Shown piece after piece: positions 1 through 7,432 of a stretch of DNA of 7,432 bases. Under the pieces are notes generated by a model that searched no databases, was not told where the DNA came from, and saw nothing but the letters and a program-made list of their open reading frames with translations. The stretch is from Candidatus Melainabacteria bacterium (GTDB lineage: Bacteria > Cyanobacteriota > Vampirovibrionia > Obscuribacterales > Obscuribacteraceae), in contig PLXC01000009.1 of assembly GCA_003151275.1 (NCBI GenBank), positions 1 through 7,432 of the forward strand. Direction: 5' to 3'. The translations under genes and the position numbers were made by a program. Positions within the stretch are counted from its first letter, which is position 1, and each line of letters begins with the position of its first letter.

Positions 1-2083
1 TTGCTACGACCAATTCGCTTTCGTTCTTGGTTAACGCTTTCGAACGGTAGAGCGCGCCTAGTACTGGAATTTCACCAATTACAGGAGTCTTGGACAATTC
101 ACGTCCGCTGTTGGAGCTGATCAAGCCTGCGATAAACAGTTCTTGTCCTGGCTTCATTTCAACGATCGTTTGCGACTTTCTGGTTGTGAATCCTGGAACG
201 AATGATGACGATCCTGGGATATTCAACTGGTTCTGTGTCGATACGATTCGCTCTTCAGGTGAGATTTCGATGTTCAGTGTTCCGTTTTCCAAGAGCACTG
301 GAATCATGTTGATTCTCAATCCGAATGGCTCGAACGTGACCGATTGTTGGGCAGCACCAGCTGTGGCGATAGATTGAAGAATTGGAATTTCTCCACCTGC
401 CAGGAACGATGCTCTTTCGCCTGATATTGTCACCAATGTAGGCTCTGCCAGAATTCTTGCTCTTTGGTGAGCAATGATTCCACTCACCGTCGGGTTCAAG
501 CCGAAGTTATTCGCTCCACTCTGGTAGTTGAAAACACCAGCGAACAAGTTGGCCAATCCGCCCGGGCTGAAGGTCGCACCACCAGGAGCTCCAAGCAGCA
601 CCGCTGTCGATAACAGCGATGGAATTTGGTTCAATGCTCCTAGACCAATGTTGCTGATTGGGTCCGTTACCTGGTTCGTTCCCGTGCCGATCTTAATCTG
701 GTTAGCTGCAAAGAACACACCTGGTAGCAGTGTCGAGCCGCTTCCGCCTTGAGCAAAATTGAGTTCGGTTTGTACTGCGTTGGCTAAATTGTTGTTACCA
801 CCAATACCGAATGCGAAGTTCTTGGAACCATAGTTGAATCCAAGTTGCACTCCCAACTCTCTCGCTGCTGTTGTATTCATTTCCATGAACGTCACATGCA
901 ACACGATCAAAGGCATCTTGCGAACTTTCACCAAGCTGGTAACACGTCCGCCATCACTGGTGATGACTTGGGCCTTACCAATATTGTTGGTCGTGTTCGG
1001 GAAGAACGTGTATTTGTCAACAGAACTCAACTGAGCCAATTGTCCCGATTGTCCACCAGCACCTGATGTCGTACCGCCTTGTTCACCGATTCTGCCGTTA
1101 ACCAGACGGTTATTAGCTACTTGCACGTTGAATCCGCGGTCATCCATAAAGACGTTGGCTGAACTGAAAGCTCTGATTACTGATTCCGTGTGATCTACAT
1201 CACCAAGCAGCAGCACTCTGTCGCTTCCTCCAACCGAGAAGGCCTTAACAATGATGCGTGGGTCGATTTCGCGCAATGTCGATTGCAATTGCCCGTAGTC
1301 TCTGGTCACACGCAAGTCGATTGCCACCGAGTTGCCGGCATCATCCCACAGCACCAAAGTCGCAGAACCAGGCGTCTTGCCCAGCAGTACGATTTGATTC
1401 TCTGACACTACTACTGGCTCGGCTACAGCCGGGTCACTTATCGATGTACGAACAATTTTGTTCTTCAATTTGAATGTGCGCGATTGCGAAACTTTCAAAT
1501 CTAGAACGTTCGTTGTTTTGAATTCTTCTAAATCAACCGTACCTGTCACCACTGGTGGTATCGGTGAGGCGGTCAAGCTGACACTTTGATCAGCCTGGGC
1601 GATGATCTGGTCTGGTGCCAATTGCGACAACAGTTGTTTTGAACTGCCAGGCATAGGCTTAGAAGCCAGCTCCGGCGCCGCTTCTGTTGATTCAGCAGCA
1701 ATCGATACAGGTGCGGCTTCTGTGCTTGCCGCAACGGTGTTGTCCACTTTATCGGAAGCCGCTGATGCAGGTTCAGGCATCAGGTTGGAAATTGCAGGAT
1801 GAATGGTCAATGCCGCAGCTGGTGCTGCCCCGATCGCCGCTCCACCCTTGCCCTTGCCGCTCAAGAAGAGCATTGCGTGTCCGGCCGAGGTCGAAGAAGT
1901 AGAGTGAGCAGGTCTCACTGGACTAGTTGACTTCTTGATTTTCACGCCATTCGCTTGTGTTGCATTGACTCCAGACATTTTCTGCCAAATATTGGCAGCT
2001 GGTTCGGAGTGTGCCGCTAGTAAATTTGCCTGCATCAGCGTTAGCGAAACGCTTAAGGACAAGCACAATTGGGGCTTATTCAT
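1..2083 (-). CDS. cpaC: Tad-type pilus secretin, CpaC/RcpA family (C-terminus cut by window edge)
   Basis: Outer-membrane secretin expected to form the multimeric channel through which a Tad/Flp-type pilus passes. The frame stays open from ATG 2083 to the window edge (694 codons). In order: signal peptide (residues 1 to ~24, hydrophobic LCLSLSVSLTLMQANLLAA); an Ala/Pro/Gly/Ser-rich low-complexity stretch (~55-155); an N-terminal pilus-secretin domain (~190-258) with DPAVAEPVVVSENQIVLLGK and LVLWDDAG; a BON-like segment (~258-310); and the secretin core (from ~388: VTFMEMNTTAARELGVQL). The core continues with ARILAEPTLVTISGERASFL (~542-561) and ends with TRKSQTIVEMKPGQ and IPVLGALYRS...NESELVVA. 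These motifs separate CpaC from PilQ and GspD. A Shine-Dalgarno AGAGGGAGAG lies just before the ATG. It is longer than usual CpaC (about 450-550 residues as I recall), through the linker and a Gly/Asn-rich insert at ~415-535. Only a short tail should be missing. The symbol rests on family resemblance; no other Tad gene is in view. Confidence 0.88.
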   Translation of the reverse strand, partial: MNKPQLCLSLSVSLTLMQANLLAAHSEPAANIWQKMSGVNATQANGVKIKKSTSPVRPAHSTSSTSAGHAMLFLSGKGKGGAAIGAAPAAALTIHPAISNLMPEPASAASDKVDNTVAASTEAAPVSIAAESTEAAPELASKPMPGSSKQLLSQLAPDQIIAQADQSVSLTASPIPPVVTGTVDLEEFKTTNVLDLKVSQSRTFKLKNKIVRTSISDPAVAEPVVVSENQIVLLGKTPGSATLVLWDDAGNSVAIDLRVTRDYGQLQSTLREIDPRIIVKAFSVGGSDRVLLLGDVDHTESVIRAFSSANVFMDDRGFNVQVANNRLVNGRIGEQGGTTSGAGGQSGQLAQLSSVDKYTFFPNTTNNIGKAQVITSDGGRVTSLVKVRKMPLIVLHVTFMEMNTTAARELGVQLGFNYGSKNFAFGIGGNNNLANAVQTELNFAQGGSGSTLLPGVFFAANQIKIGTGTNQVTDPISNIGLGALNQIPSLLSTAVLLGAPGGATFSPGGLANLFAGVFNYQSGANNFGLNPTVSGIIAHQRARILAEPTLVTISGERASFLAGGEIPILQSIATAGAAQQSVTFEPFGLRINMIPVLLENGTLNIEISPEERIVSTQNQLNIPGSSSFVPGFTTRKSQTIVEMKPGQELFIAGLISSNSGRELSKTPVIGEIPVLGALYRSKALTKNESELVVA

Positions 2084-2101
2084 TCAACTCTCCCTCTTCT
2101 A

Positions 2102-2163
2102 GCTCTCATTCTTTGCCACCATGATCGTTGAGAGCCACATCCGTATTAGCCGATTTACCGGCT
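2102..2163 (-). promoter_or_regulatory. Two stem-loops in the secretin 5' leader
   Basis: GCTCTCA (2102-2108) pairs with TGAGAGC (2129-2135) around a 20-base loop. AGCCG (2148-2152) pairs with CGGCT (2159-2163) around six bases. Both lie between the proposed transcription start and the Shine-Dalgarno sequence of the secretin gene. The first ends a few bases from that site, so it could affect ribosome access. The pairing is visible; a regulatory role is inference. Confidence 0.3.
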
Positions 2164-2240
2164 CGTCCAGAAGCTTAACATGACTTTCCACTGTCTGCAC
2201 GAATCTTTTTTCATTGCGCGGCAGCAACTTAAAGTTCCTC

Positions 2241-2270
2241 ATTATTTTTTCAGACACTGATTTTCATCAA
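2241..2270 (-). promoter_or_regulatory. Candidate sigma70-type promoter of the secretin gene
   Basis: On the minus strand TTGATG (2270-2265) and AATAAT (2246-2241) are separated by 18 bases. They match the -35 consensus at 4/6 and the -10 consensus at 5/6. Transcription would start near 2234, leaving a leader of about 150 bases before the secretin ATG. Called by eye only. Confidence 0.45.
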
Positions 2271-2314
2271 TCGACGAAAGCGGCATGGGTACCTGATCGC
2301 AGGCACATCACAAT

Positions 2315-2333
2315 GCTTACAAGTTGCTTACAA
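2315..2333 (+). promoter_or_regulatory. Tandem GCTTACAA direct repeat, HLR1/RpaB-box-like
   Basis: GCTTACAA occurs twice without a mismatch (2315-2322 and 2326-2333), 11 bases start to start. OmpR/PhoB-class regulators bind direct repeats spaced about one helical turn. The cyanobacterial RpaB site (HLR1) is two (G/T)TTACA(T/A)(T/A) half-sites separated by two bases. Here the TTACA cores fit, but the spacing is one base longer and flanking positions differ. The second copy ends 9 bases before a perfect TTGACA, a typical place for an activator, and the site lies in the control region of the RpaB-like gene. Confidence 0.45.
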
Positions 2334-2342
2334 CAAAATTGA

Positions 2343-2372
2343 TTGACAACCACATCTGGTGCCAAGTGAAAT
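2343..2372 (+). promoter_or_regulatory. Candidate distal promoter (P1) of the response regulator gene
   Basis: TTGACA (2343-2348, perfect -35) is followed after 18 bases by TGAAAT (2367-2372, 4/6 match to TATAAT). The predicted start near 2379 would give a leader of about 290 bases before the GTG at 2668. The weak -10 and the direct repeat just upstream would suit an activator-dependent promoter; that is inference. Confidence 0.35.
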
Positions 2373-2378
2373 GTGGTT
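2348..2378. promoter_or_regulatory. 8-bp dyad flanking the P1 spacer (operator-like)
   Basis: AACCACAT (2348-2355) and ATGTGGTT (2371-2378) are perfect reverse complements 15 bases apart. The left arm touches the -35 hexamer of candidate P1 and the right arm overlaps its -10. Dyads placed this way are used by MerR-type regulators and many repressors. No candidate binder is encoded nearby apart from the RpaB-like protein, which prefers direct repeats. Confidence 0.35.
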
Positions 2379-2389
2379 TCATGTCAAGC

Positions 2390-2405
2390 GGTGATGATCA
2401 TCACC
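2390..2405. promoter_or_regulatory. Perfect 16-bp palindrome
   Basis: GGTGATGATCATCACC is its own reverse complement with no central spacer. It lies just downstream of the predicted P1 start. It could be an operator for a dimeric regulator, or a short hairpin in the leader RNA. No known consensus was recognised. Confidence 0.4.
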
Positions 2406-2440
2406 TGGACGATATTCGGCCAGTGCCGCCGAGGGGTCAA

Positions 2441-2454
2441 GCAAAATATTTTGC
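2441..2454. promoter_or_regulatory. Perfect 14-bp palindrome, A/T-rich centre
   Basis: GCAAAATATTTTGC is its own reverse complement. Its centre lies 50 bases from that of the GGTGATGATCATCACC palindrome. Role unknown; operator-like by shape and location. Confidence 0.35.
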
Positions 2455-2518
2455 GACATGTCAGGTGAATCACAGGAGTTACCGTTGGCAATCACAGTCT
2501 AAGTTGCATTAATAAGAA

Positions 2519-2549
2519 TGGTATATACTCAATGCTGCTACGACCGTAG
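2519..2549 (+). promoter_or_regulatory. Candidate proximal promoter (P2) of the response regulator gene with start-site dyad
   Basis: TG at 2519-2520, one base, then TATATACT (2522-2529) gives an extended -10-like element; TATACT (2524-2529) matches the consensus at 5/6. No good -35 is seen at normal spacing. Transcription would begin near 2535, about 130 bases before the GTG start. CTACG (2538-2542) and CGTAG (2545-2549) form a small dyad right at the predicted start. Confidence 0.4.
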
Positions 2550-2667
2550 ACACAGGCGCGTCAGTGCTGACCGAAATTGTTTAGCTTTTGGCAAGATCAT
2601 AGTCAAATCAAAGTGATAAAACGTTCAGCCTAAAACGGCATCCATTACAAGCGAGAGACACAAAATA

Positions 2668-3396
2668 GTGGTTGAAAACAGTAACGAGCAAGAGAAGGTT
2701 CTTGTTGTCGATGATGAAGCTTCGATCAGAAGAATTCTCGAGACCCGATTGAAATTGGCCGGCTACAACGTAGCCACCGCCGCAGATGGTCAAGAAGCGC
2801 TGGAGCAATTCAACGCCTTCCAACCTGACCTCGTGATTCTCGACGTCATGCTGCCGAGAATGGATGGTTATGAAGTCTGCAGAGAAATCAGAAAAACGTC
2901 CGATACGCCAATCATCATGCTCACCGCGGTGGCAGATGTGTCGAACAGAATTCAAGGATTGGAAATTGGAGCGGACGACTACGTTGTCAAACCATTCAGC
3001 CCTAGTGAATTGGAGGCTCGAATCAAAGCCGTACTGCGCCGCACTGTCGAGCGACATCAGGAAGCTGGACAGAGCAAAAGCACAAACGTCATTACTATCG
3101 GCAATCTGAAAATTGATTTAAATAAGAGACAAGTGACGAGAAAGAACGAACGCATCCGTTTAACGGGTATGGAGTTCAGTCTGCTCGAATTGCTAGTCAC
3201 TAACTCAGGCAAGCCCTATTCTCGCGGCGAAATTTTGCAACAAGTTTGGGCATATCCACCAGACCATAGAATAGATACGAGAGTAGTCGACGTTCATATC
3301 AGTCGACTTCGATCAAAACTGGAAGAGGATTCATCCAATCCAGACTTGATTCTCACCGCGCGTGGGATCGGGTACATGTTCCAAAAAATCAATTAG
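2668..3396 (+). CDS. rpaB: OmpR-family response regulator, RpaB/Ycf27 type
   Basis: Two-component transcription factor of 242 residues acting in the cytoplasm. The receiver domain (~9-125) has the acidic pair Asp15-Asp16, phosphoacceptor Asp59 (VILDVMLP), Thr86 (PIIMLTA), Tyr105 and Lys108 (DDYVVKPF), so it should be phosphorylated normally. A winged-helix DNA-binding domain (~142-240) follows, with IRLTGMEFSLLELLV, DTRVVDVHISRLRSKLE and LILTARGIGYMFQ. EASIRRILETRL and RLTGMEFSLLELLV are close to cyanobacterial RpaB as I remember it. That protein, with the kinase Hik33/NblS, controls light- and stress-dependent genes. No kinase gene is in the window. The start is GTG: the frame is closed by TAA at 2617, no ATG follows, and a weak GAGAGA lies about 10 bases upstream. 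It ends before a strong terminator and converges with ahcY. The HLR1-like repeat upstream suggests autoregulation. Family call is firm; orthology to RpaB is likely. Confidence 0.92.
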   Translation: MVENSNEQEKVLVVDDEASIRRILETRLKLAGYNVATAADGQEALEQFNAFQPDLVILDVMLPRMDGYEVCREIRKTSDTPIIMLTAVADVSNRIQGLEIGADDYVVKPFSPSELEARIKAVLRRTVERHQEAGQSKSTNVITIGNLKIDLNKRQVTRKNERIRLTGMEFSLLELLVTNSGKPYSRGEILQQVWAYPPDHRIDTRVVDVHISRLRSKLEEDSSNPDLILTARGIGYMFQKIN

Positions 3397-3449
3397 AAAG
3401 CAGCGATGCTTTGCTCTGATTAATCCGAACTAAAAAATCAACATATAAT

Positions 3450-3478
3450 AAGGATGCGGTCAATGACCGCATCCTTTT
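3450..3478 (+). terminator. Rho-independent terminator of rpaB, probably two-way
   Basis: A perfect 12-bp stem (3450-3461 with 3465-3476, core GGATGCGGTC/GACCGCATCC) closes on a 3-base loop AAT and runs into TTTT. It lies 54 bases after the rpaB stop. Read on the minus strand, the same stem is followed by a looser T-rich stretch, so it may also stop ahcY transcripts arriving from the other side. Confidence 0.85.
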
Positions 3479-3528
3479 AGTTTATTTGTAAAGCGCCATT
3501 GGCTTAAACCAACCAGCCAGAGGAGTGC

Positions 3529-3563
3529 GGCATGCAGACTGGCATTGAAACAGGTCTGCGCCG
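3529..3563. other. Imperfect hairpin in the rpaB/ahcY convergent gap
   Basis: GCAGAC (3534-3539) pairs with GTCTGC (3554-3559), and flanking CGGC and GCCG could extend the stem past a bulge. No T-run follows on either strand, so it is not a normal terminator. It lies in the 3' untranslated RNA of ahcY and could serve as a processing or stability element. The rest of this ~120-base gap shows nothing clear. Confidence 0.25.
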
Positions 3564-3599
3564 AGGAGCCGAATTCCTGAAGGCCACGGACCGCCCTAA

Positions 3600-4889
<1,290 letters not shown>

Positions 4890-4892
4890 TCA

Positions 4893-4907
4893 AGAGGCAA
4901 AGCCTCT
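4893..4907 (-). promoter_or_regulatory. Small hairpin in the ahcY 5' leader
   Basis: AGAGGC (4893-4898) and GCCTCT (4902-4907) form a 6-bp stem with a 3-base loop, a few bases upstream of the AGGGGGA ribosome-binding site of ahcY. It could shape ribosome access. It does not resemble the SAH riboswitch as I know it. Confidence 0.3.
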
Positions 4908-4976
4908 GGAATCAAACTATGACAAGCCCTAAATGTTACCAACTTAGGTATAGGTCGCCCATGGTTCGCCTACTTA

Positions 4977-5005
4977 TATAAAGGAAGCGAGTTTGCGTTA
5001 CTCAA
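4977..5005 (-). promoter_or_regulatory. Weak candidate promoter of ahcY
   Basis: On the minus strand TTGAGT (5005-5000) and TTTATA (4982-4977) are 17 bases apart; an overlapping TATATA is an alternative -10. The hexamers match the consensus only partly. The predicted leader is about 95 bases and would contain the AGAGGC hairpin. Confidence 0.3.
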
Positions 5006-5039
5006 CATTCAGTGATGTCATGGGGAATAGTTAAGAAAT

Positions 5040-5067
5040 TTGATCTAGTTTAAAGGTCGGATAAATT
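5040..5067 (+). promoter_or_regulatory. Candidate promoter of the secreted-protein gene
   Basis: TTGATC (5040-5045) and TAAATT (5062-5067) are 16 bases apart, each matching the sigma70 consensus at 4/6. The start would be near 5074, giving a leader of about 40 bases. Confidence 0.4.
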
Positions 5068-5116
5068 CTTCGTATCCAAGGGAACAATATGGTTAGAGAG
5101 AGCGACGGTTAGATCA

Positions 5117-5719
5117 ATGAATCCCTGGAAATCCATCAAGCAAATCACAGTTTTAGGTGCCGCAATTTTGGCAAGCATGGCTTCCGTGCCCGCACCAGCA
5201 GCTGTTCTGCAAGGATATCTAGAAGAACAAAACCATTCAGCACCAAATCTGGCACCAACTTCGACTGACTCTACATCTGGTGCACCTGAAACACTTTTAC
5301 CAAATTCATATCCATCCGGATATCAAGGGTCATGGCACTGCATGACAACGGTTGTGGACTCCGGAGTTGCCGCTATCCCAGCTGGCCAGGTAATGCTCAG
5401 CGACGTCAACTTCGCCAGGCAAGCCGACGGCAGAGTCGTGGCAAACTGGACTCAACCAGGCTGGACTGAGAGTCAGGCATCTGTGACCTCGTTTAGCCAG
5501 ACAGAGGCACGGGTCGACCGCACCAACTACTTTGTCGCCAAGGACCAGGAGCAGTCATGGGCCGCTCGCTCACGCGATCAGTTCACCCAGACTAACAGAG
5601 AATCAATTACAGCGAAGAGCTATGTCGACCAATACGTAGATGGTCAGTTTGTTGGTCGCTACAGAACCACTTCTGTATTACAGAAGCAACCCGGTTCGAA
5701 TATAGCCTTCGCCCAATAA
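5117..5719 (+). CDS. Secreted protein of unknown function
   Basis: I do not recognise this 200-residue protein. It begins with a clear Sec signal peptide: basic MNPWKSIKQ, hydrophobic ITVLGAAILASMASV, then PAPAA with likely cleavage near residue 28 or 29. There is no lipobox and no other membrane segment, so the mature protein should be periplasmic or released. Residues ~35-68 are rich in Ser, Thr, Pro and Asn and look like a flexible linker. From ~69 comes a compact domain of alternating polar and hydrophobic residues, probably mostly beta-strand. It contains Trp73, a single Cys75, Trp111, Trp116 and Trp148, and ends with SYVDQYVDGQFVGRYRTTS. No catalytic motif is apparent. The ATG has only a weak ribosome site (AGAGAGAG, 14 bases upstream). 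The gene diverges from ahcY, and its TAA abuts the first unit of the 42-bp repeat array. The signal peptide makes a real gene likely. Confidence 0.75.
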   Translation: MNPWKSIKQITVLGAAILASMASVPAPAAVLQGYLEEQNHSAPNLAPTSTDSTSGAPETLLPNSYPSGYQGSWHCMTTVVDSGVAAIPAGQVMLSDVNFARQADGRVVANWTQPGWTESQASVTSFSQTEARVDRTNYFVAKDQEQSWAARSRDQFTQTNRESITAKSYVDQYVDGQFVGRYRTTSVLQKQPGSNIAFAQ

Positions 5720-6063
5720 CACCATAAGCGGTGCTTGGATATATGCAGCGATGACCAGGCTCACCATAAGCGGTGCCCGGATTTTAGACAGGCGTGCCCA
5801 GACTCTTCCATGAGAGGTCCTGGCTATGACGCCTCTAGACCACAGGTGATCCTGGGATATACACATTAGTGCCAAACACACCATTAGTGGTGCCGGCCAT
5901 AGACAGTGGTGCCTGGGCACACCATACGCGGTGCCGGGATATAGATGATGGTGCCAGGCAACACCATTAGCGGTGCCAGGATATACGCGATGGTGATCAG
6001 ACACACCATTAGCGGTGCCGGAATATACGCGATGATGATCAGAAACACCATTAGTGGTGCCAG
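5720..6063. repeat. Tandem array of a 42-bp imperfect repeat with internal inverted repeats
   Basis: Units begin CACCAT(T/A)AG(C/T)GGTGCC and continue roughly GGATATACGCGATGGTGATCAGA. Clear units start at 5720, 5762, 5879, 5920, 5962, 6004 and 6046 (the last partial), at 41-42-base steps where intact. Positions 5805-5878 hold decayed copies, for example TCCATGAGAGGTCCTGG and CACATTAGTGCC. Each unit start is a short inverted repeat, CACC/GGTG, extended to CACCA/TGGTG in the units at 5879 and 6046. A second GGTG- or GTGCC-like motif occupies the second half of most units. The array fills the gap between two converging genes. Unlike a CRISPR, it has no constant repeat alternating with unique spacers; the whole unit recurs and drifts. 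Function unknown. Confidence 0.85.
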
Positions 6064-6092
6064 ATCGACAGCCGAGGCATCAACAGTCGACC

Positions 6093-6114
6093 GGCACTGC
6101 GTCTTGGCAGCGCC
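6093..6114 (-). terminator. Stem-loop in the 3' region of enolase RNA, possible terminator or processing site
   Basis: On the minus strand GGCGCTGC pairs with GCAGTGCC (8 pairs, one of them G-U) around the 6-base loop CAAGAC, beginning 36 bases past the eno stop. On the plus strand the G-U pair becomes an A-C mismatch, so the structure suits the eno transcript. No T-run follows, so it is a weak intrinsic terminator at best. A T7 run (minus strand, 6145-6139) lies right after the stop without a stem before it. Confidence 0.3.
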
Positions 6115-6149
6115 GTCTACAATCTCATATAAGGATGCAAAAAAACCGT

Positions 6150-7432
<1,283 letters not shown>

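Noticed and set aside
2324..2512. Small plus-strand open frame in the rpaB upstream region
   Set aside because: It has no ribosome-binding site, overlaps the promoter-like elements and palindromes, and its product has no protein-like features.
2608..3057. Minus-strand open frame opposite rpaB
   Set aside because: It is a shadow of the receiver-domain coding sequence and matches no known family.
3397..3412. AAAGCA-GCGA-TGCTTT hairpin after the rpaB stop as the terminator
   Set aside because: The stem is only 6 bp with no T-run; the 12-bp stem at 3450-3478 followed by TTTT is far better.
5678..6004. Minus-strand open frame of 108 codons across the array
   Set aside because: It overlaps the end of the secreted-protein gene antisense, starts inside a repeat unit, and has no recognisable domain; the open frame is a by-product of a repeat divisible by three.
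5720..6063. CRISPR array
   Set aside because: There is no constant repeat with unique spacers; the whole 42-base unit recurs with drift, and no cas-like gene is present.

Overview
The window reads as chromosomal DNA from the cyanobacterial phylum. Two proteins point there. The response regulator at 2668-3396 matches RpaB (Ycf27) nearly end to end, and the S-adenosylhomocysteine hydrolase at 3600-4874 has the cyanobacterial/archaeal-type sequence with its short C-terminus. No photosynthesis gene and no HIP1 octamer (GCGATCGC) was seen, and the base composition looks balanced. A non-photosynthetic lineage (Vampirovibrionia/Melainabacteria, perhaps Obscuribacterales-like) is my inference, not something the window proves.

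Layout. Positions 1-2083 (minus) hold most of a CpaC/RcpA-type secretin, the outer-membrane channel of a Tad-like pilus, cut at its C-terminus by the window edge. Positions 2084-2667 are a 584-base divergent control region. It has a promoter for the secretin, two candidate promoters for rpaB, a tandem direct repeat resembling the RpaB (HLR1) box, an 8-bp dyad and two perfect palindromes. rpaB (plus) and ahcY (minus) converge on a strong, probably two-way terminator at 3450-3478. ahcY diverges from a small secreted protein of unknown function (5117-5719, plus). Directly after that gene's stop lies an array of a 42-bp imperfect repeat (5720-6063), each unit carrying a short inverted repeat. The last gene is enolase (minus, 6150 to the window end), whose first ~16 residues lie outside.

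The genes do not form one operon or pathway. Housekeeping functions (methyl-cycle recycling, glycolysis), a global regulator and two exported proteins sit in alternating orientations, each with its own signals. The parts most worth a second look are the rpaB/secretin control region, the likely RpaB ortholog itself if the host is non-photosynthetic, and the 42-bp array with its adjoining unrecognised secreted protein.
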